NCBI GenBank assembly: GCA_032881465.1
Contig: CP126168.1
Span: 3,101,501-3,165,500 of the forward strand
DNA from: Parvibaculaceae bacterium PLY_AMNH_Bact1
GTDB taxonomy: Bacteria; Pseudomonadota; Alphaproteobacteria; Parvibaculales; Parvibaculaceae
Direction: 5' to 3'
DNA: 64,000 bases
A model generated the notes under the pieces. The model searched no databases. It saw only the letters and a program-made list of their open reading frames with translations, and was not told the DNA's origin. The stretch's first letter is position 1. Every line of letters starts with the position of its first letter. Position numbers and translations under genes: made by a program. This document shows, one piece after another, positions 26,179-33,612 of this stretch.

Positions 26179-26799
26179 GTGAGTGTGGGAGCATCTGAAA
26201 ACTTGACGGTCACTGAGCAGCTGTCTCGCCGATCACGCAAAAAGGAACAGACCCGGCGAGGCATATTTTCCGCTGCAATGAAGCTCTTTGCAGACCGCGA
26301 TTATGACGCTGTGACGATTGAGGATATCTGCGAGCGCGCAGACGTCGCCAAAGCAACTTTCTTCCTCCACTTCCCCAACAAAGCGGCACTGCTTACCGAA
26401 TTCAACGAGCGTTTGACCGCAAATCTTCAAGAGCGCCTCATCAATGTGCCCGGCAGCGCGGAAGATAAACTTCGCTTCATGGTGAGTGCTCTGGTTGATG
26501 ATTGGGAGCAGAATGCAGAAATCATGCGCAAGATGGTTCGTGAGTTTCTCAACCAGCCATCGCTGCCAGAAGCCGCCACTGAAGCCAATGAAGGCCTGCT
26601 CGATCTCATCACCAATATCGTCAAAGAAGGACAGCAGGCACGTGAATTCGGCACCAAGGTAGCACCTGAGTTAGTAGCCGCAGCGCTCGTCGCAAGCTGG
26701 GGGTCTTTCGTATCCGCTTGGAGTAATAACCGGGAAGACATTCCCAAATCAGCGGGAGAAGACCTACTCGACATCATGCTGAACGGCCTAAAGACATAA
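26179..26799 (+). CDS. TetR/AcrR family transcriptional regulator
   Basis: A 206-residue one-component repressor. The N-terminal helix-turn-helix is unmistakable: RRGIFSAAMKLFADRDYDAVTIEDICERADVAKATFFLHFPNK with TFFLHF as recognition helix. The C-terminal domain for ligand binding is not assigned. GTG 26179, preceded by AGGAAAGG, is preferred; a TTG 60 bases earlier would cover the palindrome. It probably autoregulates and controls the divergent SDR and the downstream flavin oxidoreductase (45 bases away). The ligand may be a lipid or terpenoid-like substrate of those enzymes. Confidence 0.87.
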   Translation: MSVGASENLTVTEQLSRRSRKKEQTRRGIFSAAMKLFADRDYDAVTIEDICERADVAKATFFLHFPNKAALLTEFNERLTANLQERLINVPGSAEDKLRFMVSALVDDWEQNAEIMRKMVREFLNQPSLPEAATEANEGLLDLITNIVKEGQQAREFGTKVAPELVAAALVASWGSFVSAWSNNREDIPKSAGEDLLDIMLNGLKT

Positions 26800-26844
26800 A
26801 AACAACCCAACAAACACGAAGAACCAAACGCAGAGGAAACAAAC

Positions 26845-28062
26845 ATGCCTGGACCAAAACTACGCTTCGGTGCGTTCATCGCGCCTTTCCACGCACTTGA
26901 TGAAAACCCGTCACTAGCAATGCACCGCGATATGGAACTGGTCGAGTGGATGGATAAGCTCGGCTATGACGAAGCCTGGATTGGTGAACACCATTCAGCG
27001 GCTTTTGAGGTGATCGCAAGTCCAGAATTGTTCATTGCCGCAGCGGCTGAGCGCACAAAGAACATTCGCTTCGGCACCGGCGTCTCTTCACTCCCCTATC
27101 ACCACCCGCTGATGCTGGCAGACCGTATCAATCAGCTTGACCACATGACTCGTGGTCGCGTGATGTTCGGCGTCGGGCCTGGATCGCTGCCGTCCGACGC
27201 GTTCATGATGGGCATCGACGTGCAGACCCAGCGCGACAAGATGGATGAAGCACTTGAGGTGCTGGTCCCCTTGCTGCGCGGCGAGACCGTGACACACAAG
27301 TCTGACTGGTTTGAACTCAACGAAGCCCATCTGCAGATGACGCCTTATTCCCGTCCATCTGTCGAAATAGCCACCGCAAGCCAGGTCTCGCCAACCGGAG
27401 CGACAGCCGCAGGTCGTCTTGGCCTCAGCCTTCTCTCTCTCGGTGCCACGTCATCTGGCGGCTTCAACGCCCTTGCGTCCAACTGGGCCATCGCAGAAGA
27501 AAAAGCCAAGGACCATGGCAACGTCATGGATCGCTCTGGCTGGCGCCTTGTCGGCCCCATGCATATTGCGGAAACAAGAGAACAGGCACGGGCAGATGTG
27601 GAGTTTGGCCTCAAAAACTGGCTGGCCTATTTCCGGGAAGTCGCAGCCCTCCCGCTGGCACCCGACGACGCAGGCGATCCGGTGGACGCATTGATTGAAT
27701 CCGGCCTTGCCGTTATCGGCACGCCGGAAGACGCCATCGCACAGCTCGACCGCCTCGAAACACAATCAGGCGGGTATGGTGCCTTCCTCTTTATGGCGCA
27801 TAACTGGGCCAATTTCGAACGCACCAAAAACTCCTATGAATTGATGGCGCGTTACGTGATGCCGAAGTTCCAGGGTCTCAACACCAATCGCGAACAGTCT
27901 TACGCCTGGGCACGCGACAATCACGAGACCTTTATGGGCGCAGCTATCGCGGCGGTGGGAACACGCATCGCCAAGCATATCGAGGAAAAGGGCACAGAGA
28001 ATATCAGCCCGGACATCCTCGCTGCTGCGGCCGAAATGCACAAAACAGACGCAGCTGAGTAA
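26845..28062 (+). CDS. LLM class flavin-dependent oxidoreductase
   Basis: A luciferase-like monooxygenase of 405 residues. Features of the group with limonene-type monooxygenases: FGAFIAPFHALDENP at the N-terminus, YDEAWIGEHHSAAFEVIASPELF with the conserved EHH, FGTGVSSLPYHHPLMLADRI, and GRVMFGVGPGSLPSDAFMMG for flavin phosphate binding. It uses reduced FMN from a separate reductase, or F420 in other branches; the reductase is not adjacent. GAGGAAAC precedes the ATG. Likely co-transcribed with the TetR gene; a strong terminator follows. Confidence 0.87.
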   Translation: MPGPKLRFGAFIAPFHALDENPSLAMHRDMELVEWMDKLGYDEAWIGEHHSAAFEVIASPELFIAAAAERTKNIRFGTGVSSLPYHHPLMLADRINQLDHMTRGRVMFGVGPGSLPSDAFMMGIDVQTQRDKMDEALEVLVPLLRGETVTHKSDWFELNEAHLQMTPYSRPSVEIATASQVSPTGATAAGRLGLSLLSLGATSSGGFNALASNWAIAEEKAKDHGNVMDRSGWRLVGPMHIAETREQARADVEFGLKNWLAYFREVAALPLAPDDAGDPVDALIESGLAVIGTPEDAIAQLDRLETQSGGYGAFLFMAHNWANFERTKNSYELMARYVMPKFQGLNTNREQSYAWARDNHETFMGAAIAAVGTRIAKHIEEKGTENISPDILAAAAEMHKTDAAE

Positions 28063-28079
28063 TTCTCATCCGGCAATCA

Positions 28080-28117
28080 GAAAAGGGCGGTCCAATCACG
28101 GAACCGCCCTTTTTTCG
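28080..28117. terminator. Bidirectional terminator between flavin oxidoreductase and acyl-CoA synthetase
   Basis: AAAAGGGCGGTCC pairs with GGAACCGCCCTTTT (one bulged base) around a short loop; the A-run and T-run on the two sides allow function in both directions. Confidence 0.87.
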
Positions 28118-28134
28118 CGTTCGGTAAGGGGGAG

Positions 28135-29928
28135 TTAAACCCGGACTCCGCCCGCATTGATCTTGTCGTAAAGCGTCTTGTCTAACGGAACGAAAGCTTT
28201 CGCCGCCGGATCATTGAAGTAAATCGGGTCAGACACGCTCTCGGGATCAAACCCTTCCTTCACAAGCTCGACCTTGCGGTGTTTAAAGGTGCCTGTAATT
28301 TCAATCTCCGGCTGAATTCGGATAAAGAGCGGCTGCGCATAGGCTGCAAGCTCCTTCTCCAAATGGGTCCGGAGCTTCGGCAGATCCACTTCCTTGGAAG
28401 AAACAATCGACGCCATACCTGCCCGGCCATCAGCACCCGGGACATTCACACCATAAACATTGGCTTCCTTGATGCCCTCAAACACTGAGATCGCCTCGGC
28501 AACTTCAGACGTCGCAACATTCTCACCCTTCCAGCGGAACGTGTCACCGATCCGGTCAATGAAATAGAAATAGCCCTTCTCATCCTGCTTCAACAGATCG
28601 CCAGTTCGGAACCAGGCATCACCCTTCTCGAACACATCCCGCAAAATCTTTTTACTGGTCGCGGCCTTGTCCGCATATCCATCAAAGCGACCGGTTGGCA
28701 AACTAGCGTCAATTTTGCCCAATGCCTCCCCAACTTCGCCGGGTGCGCAGACTTGGCACAACCCGTCAGCGCCGCGAATAGGCTCTTCGCTTTCAATGTC
28801 AAACTTCACAATTTCAACATTGTATTTTGACTTCGCCCACTTAGGAATACGGCCGATGGAGCCGACGGTGCCGTCATAATTCACAAGCGCCACATTGCCT
28901 TCAGTCGCACCATAGAATTCGATGACCTTCGGAATTTTAAAGCGTTGCTGGAATTCAGGCCAGATCTCAGGTCGCAGTCCATTGCCAACTACAGTACGCA
29001 GCTTGTGTTTCCGCTCCTTAGGGTGGGGTTCTGTATTCAACATGTAGCGACAGAGTTCACCGATATACTGGAAGAGCGTTGCCTTGTGATCGACCACATC
29101 ATCCCAGAACTCACGTGCTGAGAAGCGTCGCTTGATGATGACCGAGCCACCAACTGTCAATGTAATCCCAACAGCACACACACCACCCGCAGAGTGATAA
29201 AGCGGCAGACAGACATACATCCGGTCTTTTTCGGTTGAGTTGGTTGCTGCGGCAAATCCCCCCATCATGATGAGGAGGCGCACATGCGGTATTTTCGCTG
29301 CCTTAGGATTGCCGGTCGTGCCGCTCGTGTAAATGTAGAGGGCTGTGTTGTCTGTCGTCAGGTCTTTGCGATAATCCGCGGGAAGGTCTTCCGGAGACCG
29401 GTCCGCTAGGACCGCATCCAAGTCTTCTGTTCCTTGAACCGCACCACCTGTTGCCCAAACTTTCATCGGGCGTTCAAGGCTATCGACAGCTGTGGAAAAA
29501 TTCTCAGCCAATTCTGCGCCGAGAACCAGATGATCCGCCCCCGAGATGGAGAGCGAGTGCACCAAAGGCCCACCAGTCAGATTTGTGTTGATGAGGGCAG
29601 CGGCCCCGCCAGCCTTTATGATACCGATCCAGGCCACGAGATATTCCGGCCGGTTCTCCATCAACAGCGCCACCGAGACGTCAGGTCCGACACCCTGCTC
29701 TTTCGCCCAACGGGCATATCGGTTGGCAGCAGCATCAAGTTCCGCATATGTCATGGTGCCCTGATCGGACACAATGGCGATATTGTTTGGCTTTGTACGA
29801 GCAAAATCCTCGATCACATCGGCAAAGGTGTGTTTCTCGTCCGCATAGATCGCATTCACCTTTTTCAGGGACCGAAGGGCGGCGCGCGCGAAGGTCACAT
29901 CATTGCCAATACTTTGAATAAGACCCAT
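28135..29928 (-). CDS. Long-chain acyl-CoA synthetase (FATP/FadD6-like)
   Basis: An ANL-superfamily adenylating enzyme of 597 residues that activates a fatty or related acid to its CoA thioester using ATP. Motifs: P-loop-like YTSGTTGNPKAAKIPH, FYGATEGNVALVNYDG, WFRTGDLLKQDEKGYFYFIDRIGDTFRWKGENVAT, and VNVPGADGRAGMASI near the C-terminus. These match the very-long-chain/FATP branch. The second ATG (29928) is chosen because GGAGGTGA stands at ideal distance; the open frame begins five codons earlier. It is divergent from the TusA-like gene. Confidence 0.88.
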   Translation of the reverse strand: MGLIQSIGNDVTFARAALRSLKKVNAIYADEKHTFADVIEDFARTKPNNIAIVSDQGTMTYAELDAAANRYARWAKEQGVGPDVSVALLMENRPEYLVAWIGIIKAGGAAALINTNLTGGPLVHSLSISGADHLVLGAELAENFSTAVDSLERPMKVWATGGAVQGTEDLDAVLADRSPEDLPADYRKDLTTDNTALYIYTSGTTGNPKAAKIPHVRLLIMMGGFAAATNSTEKDRMYVCLPLYHSAGGVCAVGITLTVGGSVIIKRRFSAREFWDDVVDHKATLFQYIGELCRYMLNTEPHPKERKHKLRTVVGNGLRPEIWPEFQQRFKIPKVIEFYGATEGNVALVNYDGTVGSIGRIPKWAKSKYNVEIVKFDIESEEPIRGADGLCQVCAPGEVGEALGKIDASLPTGRFDGYADKAATSKKILRDVFEKGDAWFRTGDLLKQDEKGYFYFIDRIGDTFRWKGENVATSEVAEAISVFEGIKEANVYGVNVPGADGRAGMASIVSSKEVDLPKLRTHLEKELAAYAQPLFIRIQPEIEITGTFKHRKVELVKEGFDPESVSDPIYFNDPAAKAFVPLDKTLYDKINAGGVRV

Positions 29929-30080
29929 CGGGTCACCTCCCATTTTTCTTCTTTTGCAACAATGGTATGTAACCGGGACAAATTTTTTGGGTCAAGCAGA
30001 ACCGACCGCGTCCGGTCCGATACCCTGTTTCAGGTAGGGTTTTAGGCAGAGCCCGGCGAAACAGATCGAGTCGAAATGAA

Positions 30081-30326
30081 ATGACAGAAAGTCAGGATCT
30101 ACTGCTGGACGTGACGGGCCTAACCTGCCCACTGCCTGTTCTCCGCGCACAGAAAAGGCTGCGAGAGCTCGCCCCGGGGGTCGTCCTCAAAGTTCTGGCA
30201 ACAGACCCCATCGCAGCGATCGATTTCCCTCATTTTTGTCACGAAAGCGGGCATGAATTGTTGGACAGCACCGAGGAGAGCCAAGTTCTCATCTTTCGGA
30301 TCAAATGTCGGTCCCAAACAGCTTGA
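30081..30326 (+). CDS. TusA-family sulfurtransferase
   Basis: An 81-residue SirA/TusA fold protein. The persulfide-carrying cysteine is Cys16 in LTCPLPVLRAQKRL, the canonical CPxP site; the domain ends with the IDFPHFCHESGHELL and VLIFRIK strands. TusA proteins hand sulfur to tRNA thiolation or cofactor synthesis; the remaining relay genes are not here. It is monocistronic and converges on a GNAT gene. Confidence 0.87.
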   Translation: MTESQDLLLDVTGLTCPLPVLRAQKRLRELAPGVVLKVLATDPIAAIDFPHFCHESGHELLDSTEESQVLIFRIKCRSQTA

Positions 30327-30337
30327 GTGTCAGGGCC

Positions 30338-30889
30338 TTAGCGCGCCGGAAAGATGTACCGATACTCATCCACCAGGCCATCCGCAGTTTCGCGAACACC
30401 GCAGATTATTTCTTCCCGGGCCATCCCGATTTTTTCCAATACCCCGACTGATGCCAGATTGCGGGTGTCACACGTCGCCCAGACGAAAGCCAACCCCAAC
30501 TGAGACATGCCGTCGGCAAGCAGCGCTTTGGCAGCTTCTGTCGCCAACCCTTGCCCCCAAAAGTCGGGATGCAGAACGAAACCAAGCTCTGCTCCCCTCT
30601 TCGCGCCTTCTGCAGGATCGTCCAGATAGAGGCAAAGCGCACCGATCAGGCGTCCCTCATCTCTCAAGGTAAGTGCTAGCTCGTAGATCGTTCGCGGCAG
30701 CTCACCGGCAGCTTCGACAAATGTGGAGAGCTGCCCCTCGCTTGTCTGCCGGTCATTTGGGCCCCATAGGAGATACCGCGTGACCTCCTCCAGGCAGGCA
30801 TAGGCATGCAAGGCGTCAATGTCTCCCCAGCGGAAATCCCTGAGGCAAAGCCGCTCTGTCTCAATGGGAAGCAAGAGCGCACCAGCCAC
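30338..30889 (-). CDS. GNAT N-acetyltransferase, RimJ/RimL type
   Basis: A 183-residue acetyltransferase with the RimJ-like opening IETERLCLRDFRWGD, the acetyl-CoA loop LHPDFWGQGLATEAAKALL and the closing TCDTRNLASVGVLEKIGM. RimJ/L types modify N-terminal amines of proteins, but many relatives have other acceptors. It follows the ArsC-like gene by two bases and so forms a two-gene leftward operon. Confidence 0.85.
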   Translation of the reverse strand: MAGALLLPIETERLCLRDFRWGDIDALHAYACLEEVTRYLLWGPNDRQTSEGQLSTFVEAAGELPRTIYELALTLRDEGRLIGALCLYLDDPAEGAKRGAELGFVLHPDFWGQGLATEAAKALLADGMSQLGLAFVWATCDTRNLASVGVLEKIGMAREEIICGVRETADGLVDEYRYIFPAR

Positions 30890-30891
30890 TT

Positions 30892-31239
30892 TTATCCCGC
30901 CTTAAGGGCTGCTTGTTGGTCTGCTTTAAATCCAACAAGCACGGCGTCCCCCATCTCAAAAACAGGCCGTTTGATGAGTGTTGGGTTATCCACCAAGAGT
31001 TGAGCGGCGCTGGAACCTGAGGCCGCCTCTTTTTCTGCATCAGAAAGCCCTCGCCAGGTCGTGCTGGCTTTATTGACAAGCCGGTCCCAACCCACTGCTT
31101 TGCCCCATCGCTTCACTTCTGGAAGTGTGACAGCGTCTGACCTCACATCGCGGAAGGCATGCTCAAGCCCTTCGGCATCAATCCATTTCAGCGCCTTCTT
31201 GCATGTATCGCAGGATTTCAGCCCATTTACCTTAATCAT
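30892..31239 (-). CDS. ArsC/Spx-like thioredoxin-fold protein (YffB type)
   Basis: A 115-residue protein of the arsenate-reductase-related ArsC family. The N-terminal GLKSCDTCKKALKWIDAEG has a CxxC (Cys10, Cys13); classical ArsC has a single redox Cys followed by arginines, so this is nearer to the YffB/Spx-like group with uncertain activity. NPTLIKRPVFEMGDAVLVGF is the conserved C-terminal block. ATG 31239 with GGTGGAG before it is preferred over two upstream starts. Operon with the following GNAT gene. Confidence 0.83.
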   Translation of the reverse strand: MIKVNGLKSCDTCKKALKWIDAEGLEHAFRDVRSDAVTLPEVKRWGKAVGWDRLVNKASTTWRGLSDAEKEAASGSSAAQLLVDNPTLIKRPVFEMGDAVLVGFKADQQAALKAG

Positions 31240-31397
31240 CACGTCTCCACCCATTGAACACCGCCATTTTGGAGGGATTCGGCCAAAAAACACATGGGGT
31301 TCGTTTTGTGGAGTACATCTCCGCACTTTCATGATGGGCCGAGGTCAGTATGATGGATCTATAAAAATTGAGGTCGGGGACGGGGCAAATAGGCGGT

Positions 31398-32093
31398 ATG
31401 AGCAAAATACTTGAAAACGTAGCGGTCGAAAGCAAGCCCGCCCCCACAAAACGCATTCGTCGATCAGCTGAGGAATCCCGTCGCGTCATTCTGGATGCTG
31501 CAGCAAAGCGGCTCGCAGAGCAGGGGCCAGAAGGCATTCGGCTTCAGGACATTGCACGCGATGTGGGCATTTCACACCCCGCAATCCTGCATCACTTTGA
31601 AAGTCGCGCAGGGCTCGTGAATGCACTTGTGGATCGGACGACCTCTCAGCTACGCGAAAAACTCCTGGGTGTGCTGGACGGAGAAGATGACAAAAAGATC
31701 GGGGCGCAGATGCCAAGCCTCGTAAACAACACATTTGAAGCGCTGAGCGACCAGGGAACCGCCAAACTCCTGTCCTGGATGCTGTTGACCGACTCCGGTC
31801 CAGAAGGCAATCCAACAACGGGGGTCATGACCGAGATTGCGGATCGGGGACATGCCGCCCGGTGCAAACTCGCAGACAGCGAGAACTTGCCCCACCCTGA
31901 GCGCGAAGAAACGATGTTCCTGGTGCTTCTCATCGCCAATACGGCGTTTGGCGAAGCAGTCGTCGGCGACTATTTCTATGAAGCCTGCGGATTTGGCGAC
32001 GATCCCGATGCCCCGCGACGGTTCAGAAAGTGGCTTGGGGAAATGCTGGGTACCTATTCACTCCCAGACGGCTTCCCCACTGACAATAGCTAA
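31398..32093 (+). CDS. TetR/AcrR family transcriptional regulator
   Basis: A 231-residue regulator: RRVILDAAAKRLAEQGPEGIRLQDIARDVGISHPAILHHFESRAGLVNAL is a complete TetR helix-turn-helix (about 24-72). The ligand-binding half is not assignable. ATG 31398 is preferred to an upstream TTG. No neighbouring gene is obviously its target; the multicopper oxidase begins 106 bases downstream in the same direction and could be co-regulated. Confidence 0.85.
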   Translation: MSKILENVAVESKPAPTKRIRRSAEESRRVILDAAAKRLAEQGPEGIRLQDIARDVGISHPAILHHFESRAGLVNALVDRTTSQLREKLLGVLDGEDDKKIGAQMPSLVNNTFEALSDQGTAKLLSWMLLTDSGPEGNPTTGVMTEIADRGHAARCKLADSENLPHPEREETMFLVLLIANTAFGEAVVGDYFYEACGFGDDPDAPRRFRKWLGEMLGTYSLPDGFPTDNS

Positions 32094-32199
32094 CGCTGTC
32101 GAACAAGACCGCGACGACATGTCATCACTGGCATCCCTTGCCAGGTGACCGTCAGTTTGCTGTGGTGGTCGCCCTATAGATCATCAGGTGAGCCCTTAG

Positions 32200-33585
32200 A
32201 TGCTCCATCGTCGTGAATTCTTGAGCGCTGCTGCTTCCATCTCCGCGGCAGGACTGGCGGGCTGTGATCCCTTTGAGTTCATAGCTCAACGGCCCAATAA
32301 TCTCGACATTCAAAGCGCGCAGTACAATGTGATGCCAAACCAGCTCACCACAGGCATGGTGAGTCTGTCTCCAGATGCAGCACCTCCCATTCTTCGGGCA
32401 AAGCAAGGCGTTCCCTTCACAGCCACCGTCACCAATCGTTTACCTGATTACACAACCATGCACTGGCATGGTATCCGACTACCCAATGAGATGGACGGCG
32501 TTCCTTATCTGACCCAATTCCCTTTGGGCAAGGATGAGAGCTTCACCTATACATTCACGCCACCGGATGCTGGTACCTACTGGTATCACCCCCATTGCAT
32601 GACAATGGAACAGATGGCGATGGGTCTCACCGGCGCCCTGATTGTCGATGAAGTGGAAGATCCCGGGTTCAACAACGATGTCGTTCTCACCCTTCGGGAT
32701 TTTCGTCTAGGAAAAGACGGTCAGTTCAAAGAGCTCTTTACCCCCCGAGGGGCGGCGCGTGGAGGCACTCTCGGCAATATTCTCACCGCCAACTGGGAAC
32801 AGAACCCCGTCTACGATGCGCAAGCTGGCGGCATTGCTCGTGTTAGGGTTCTCGCAACTGACATAACGCGCATCTACAAGCTCTTCTTGCCAAACACACG
32901 CGGGCGTATCATCGCACTGGATGGCCACCCACTTCTCACCCCCTTGCCCTGGCCCACAGAAAAAGACCCGCTGCTATTGTCACCGGGACAGCGGGTTGAC
33001 CTCGCCATTGAAATGCCCGCGCGGGAAGGCGAGGAGCTCAGCCTCATGGCAACGGTTGGGGGAGGCGCAAAAAGCCTTGCCCGGCTCCGCGCCGTCGGCC
33101 AATCCGAGCAGCGAAAACTTGCTGATTTAAAACAACTAGCCCCAAACAAGATCTCTGAACCCATCCTTGAAAATGCCGAGACCCATGAGTTTGTGTTCGG
33201 CTGGTCTCCCTCCGGCGACCTGCCAAACAATGGCTTTTGCGGCACCCTTGGATACACATTCTGGTCGATCAACCGGGCCCCCTGGCCAGGAGACGCCTCA
33301 GGGACAGGGCCACTTGCTACATTGAAACAGGGCGGCAGCTACATCCTGCGGCTACGCAATGAGAGCCCCAACGTGCACCCCATCCACCTGCATGGGCTGA
33401 CTTTCAAACCAGTGCGGTCCAACAAACGGAAAATCCTGCCGAACTGGACAGATACCGCCTTGCTACTCAAGGAAGAAACACTTGATGTGGCCCTCGTCGC
33501 GGACAATCCAGGCGATTGGGCCTTTCATTGCCATGTGATTGAACATCAAAAGACAGGACTTGCGGGATATATCCGCGTCGCCTGA
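32200..33585 (+). CDS. Tat-exported multicopper oxidase
   Basis: A 461-residue three-domain cupredoxin oxidase, exported folded by Tat: RREFLSAAASISAAGLAGC at residues 4-22 holds the twin arginines, and the Cys could also serve as a lipidation site. Copper ligands: MHWHGIRLP, YWYHPHCMT, HPIHLHGLTF and WAFHCHVIEHQKTGL. In the last motif the axial T1 position is leucine rather than methionine, as in some higher-potential laccases. It oxidises phenols, metals such as Cu(I) or Mn(II), or similar donors with O2. ATG 32200 has only a weak ribosome site. Confidence 0.88.
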   Translation: MLHRREFLSAAASISAAGLAGCDPFEFIAQRPNNLDIQSAQYNVMPNQLTTGMVSLSPDAAPPILRAKQGVPFTATVTNRLPDYTTMHWHGIRLPNEMDGVPYLTQFPLGKDESFTYTFTPPDAGTYWYHPHCMTMEQMAMGLTGALIVDEVEDPGFNNDVVLTLRDFRLGKDGQFKELFTPRGAARGGTLGNILTANWEQNPVYDAQAGGIARVRVLATDITRIYKLFLPNTRGRIIALDGHPLLTPLPWPTEKDPLLLSPGQRVDLAIEMPAREGEELSLMATVGGGAKSLARLRAVGQSEQRKLADLKQLAPNKISEPILENAETHEFVFGWSPSGDLPNNGFCGTLGYTFWSINRAPWPGDASGTGPLATLKQGGSYILRLRNESPNVHPIHLHGLTFKPVRSNKRKILPNWTDTALLLKEETLDVALVADNPGDWAFHCHVIEHQKTGLAGYIRVA

Positions 33586-33612
33586 AAAAGCGGCCATCAT
33601 GGGGCCTTCGGC

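Noticed and set aside
33586-33612. Terminator between the multicopper oxidase and ppc
   Set aside because: AGCGGC/GCCGCT arms are short, the loop is long and one arm reaches into ppc; no T-run.
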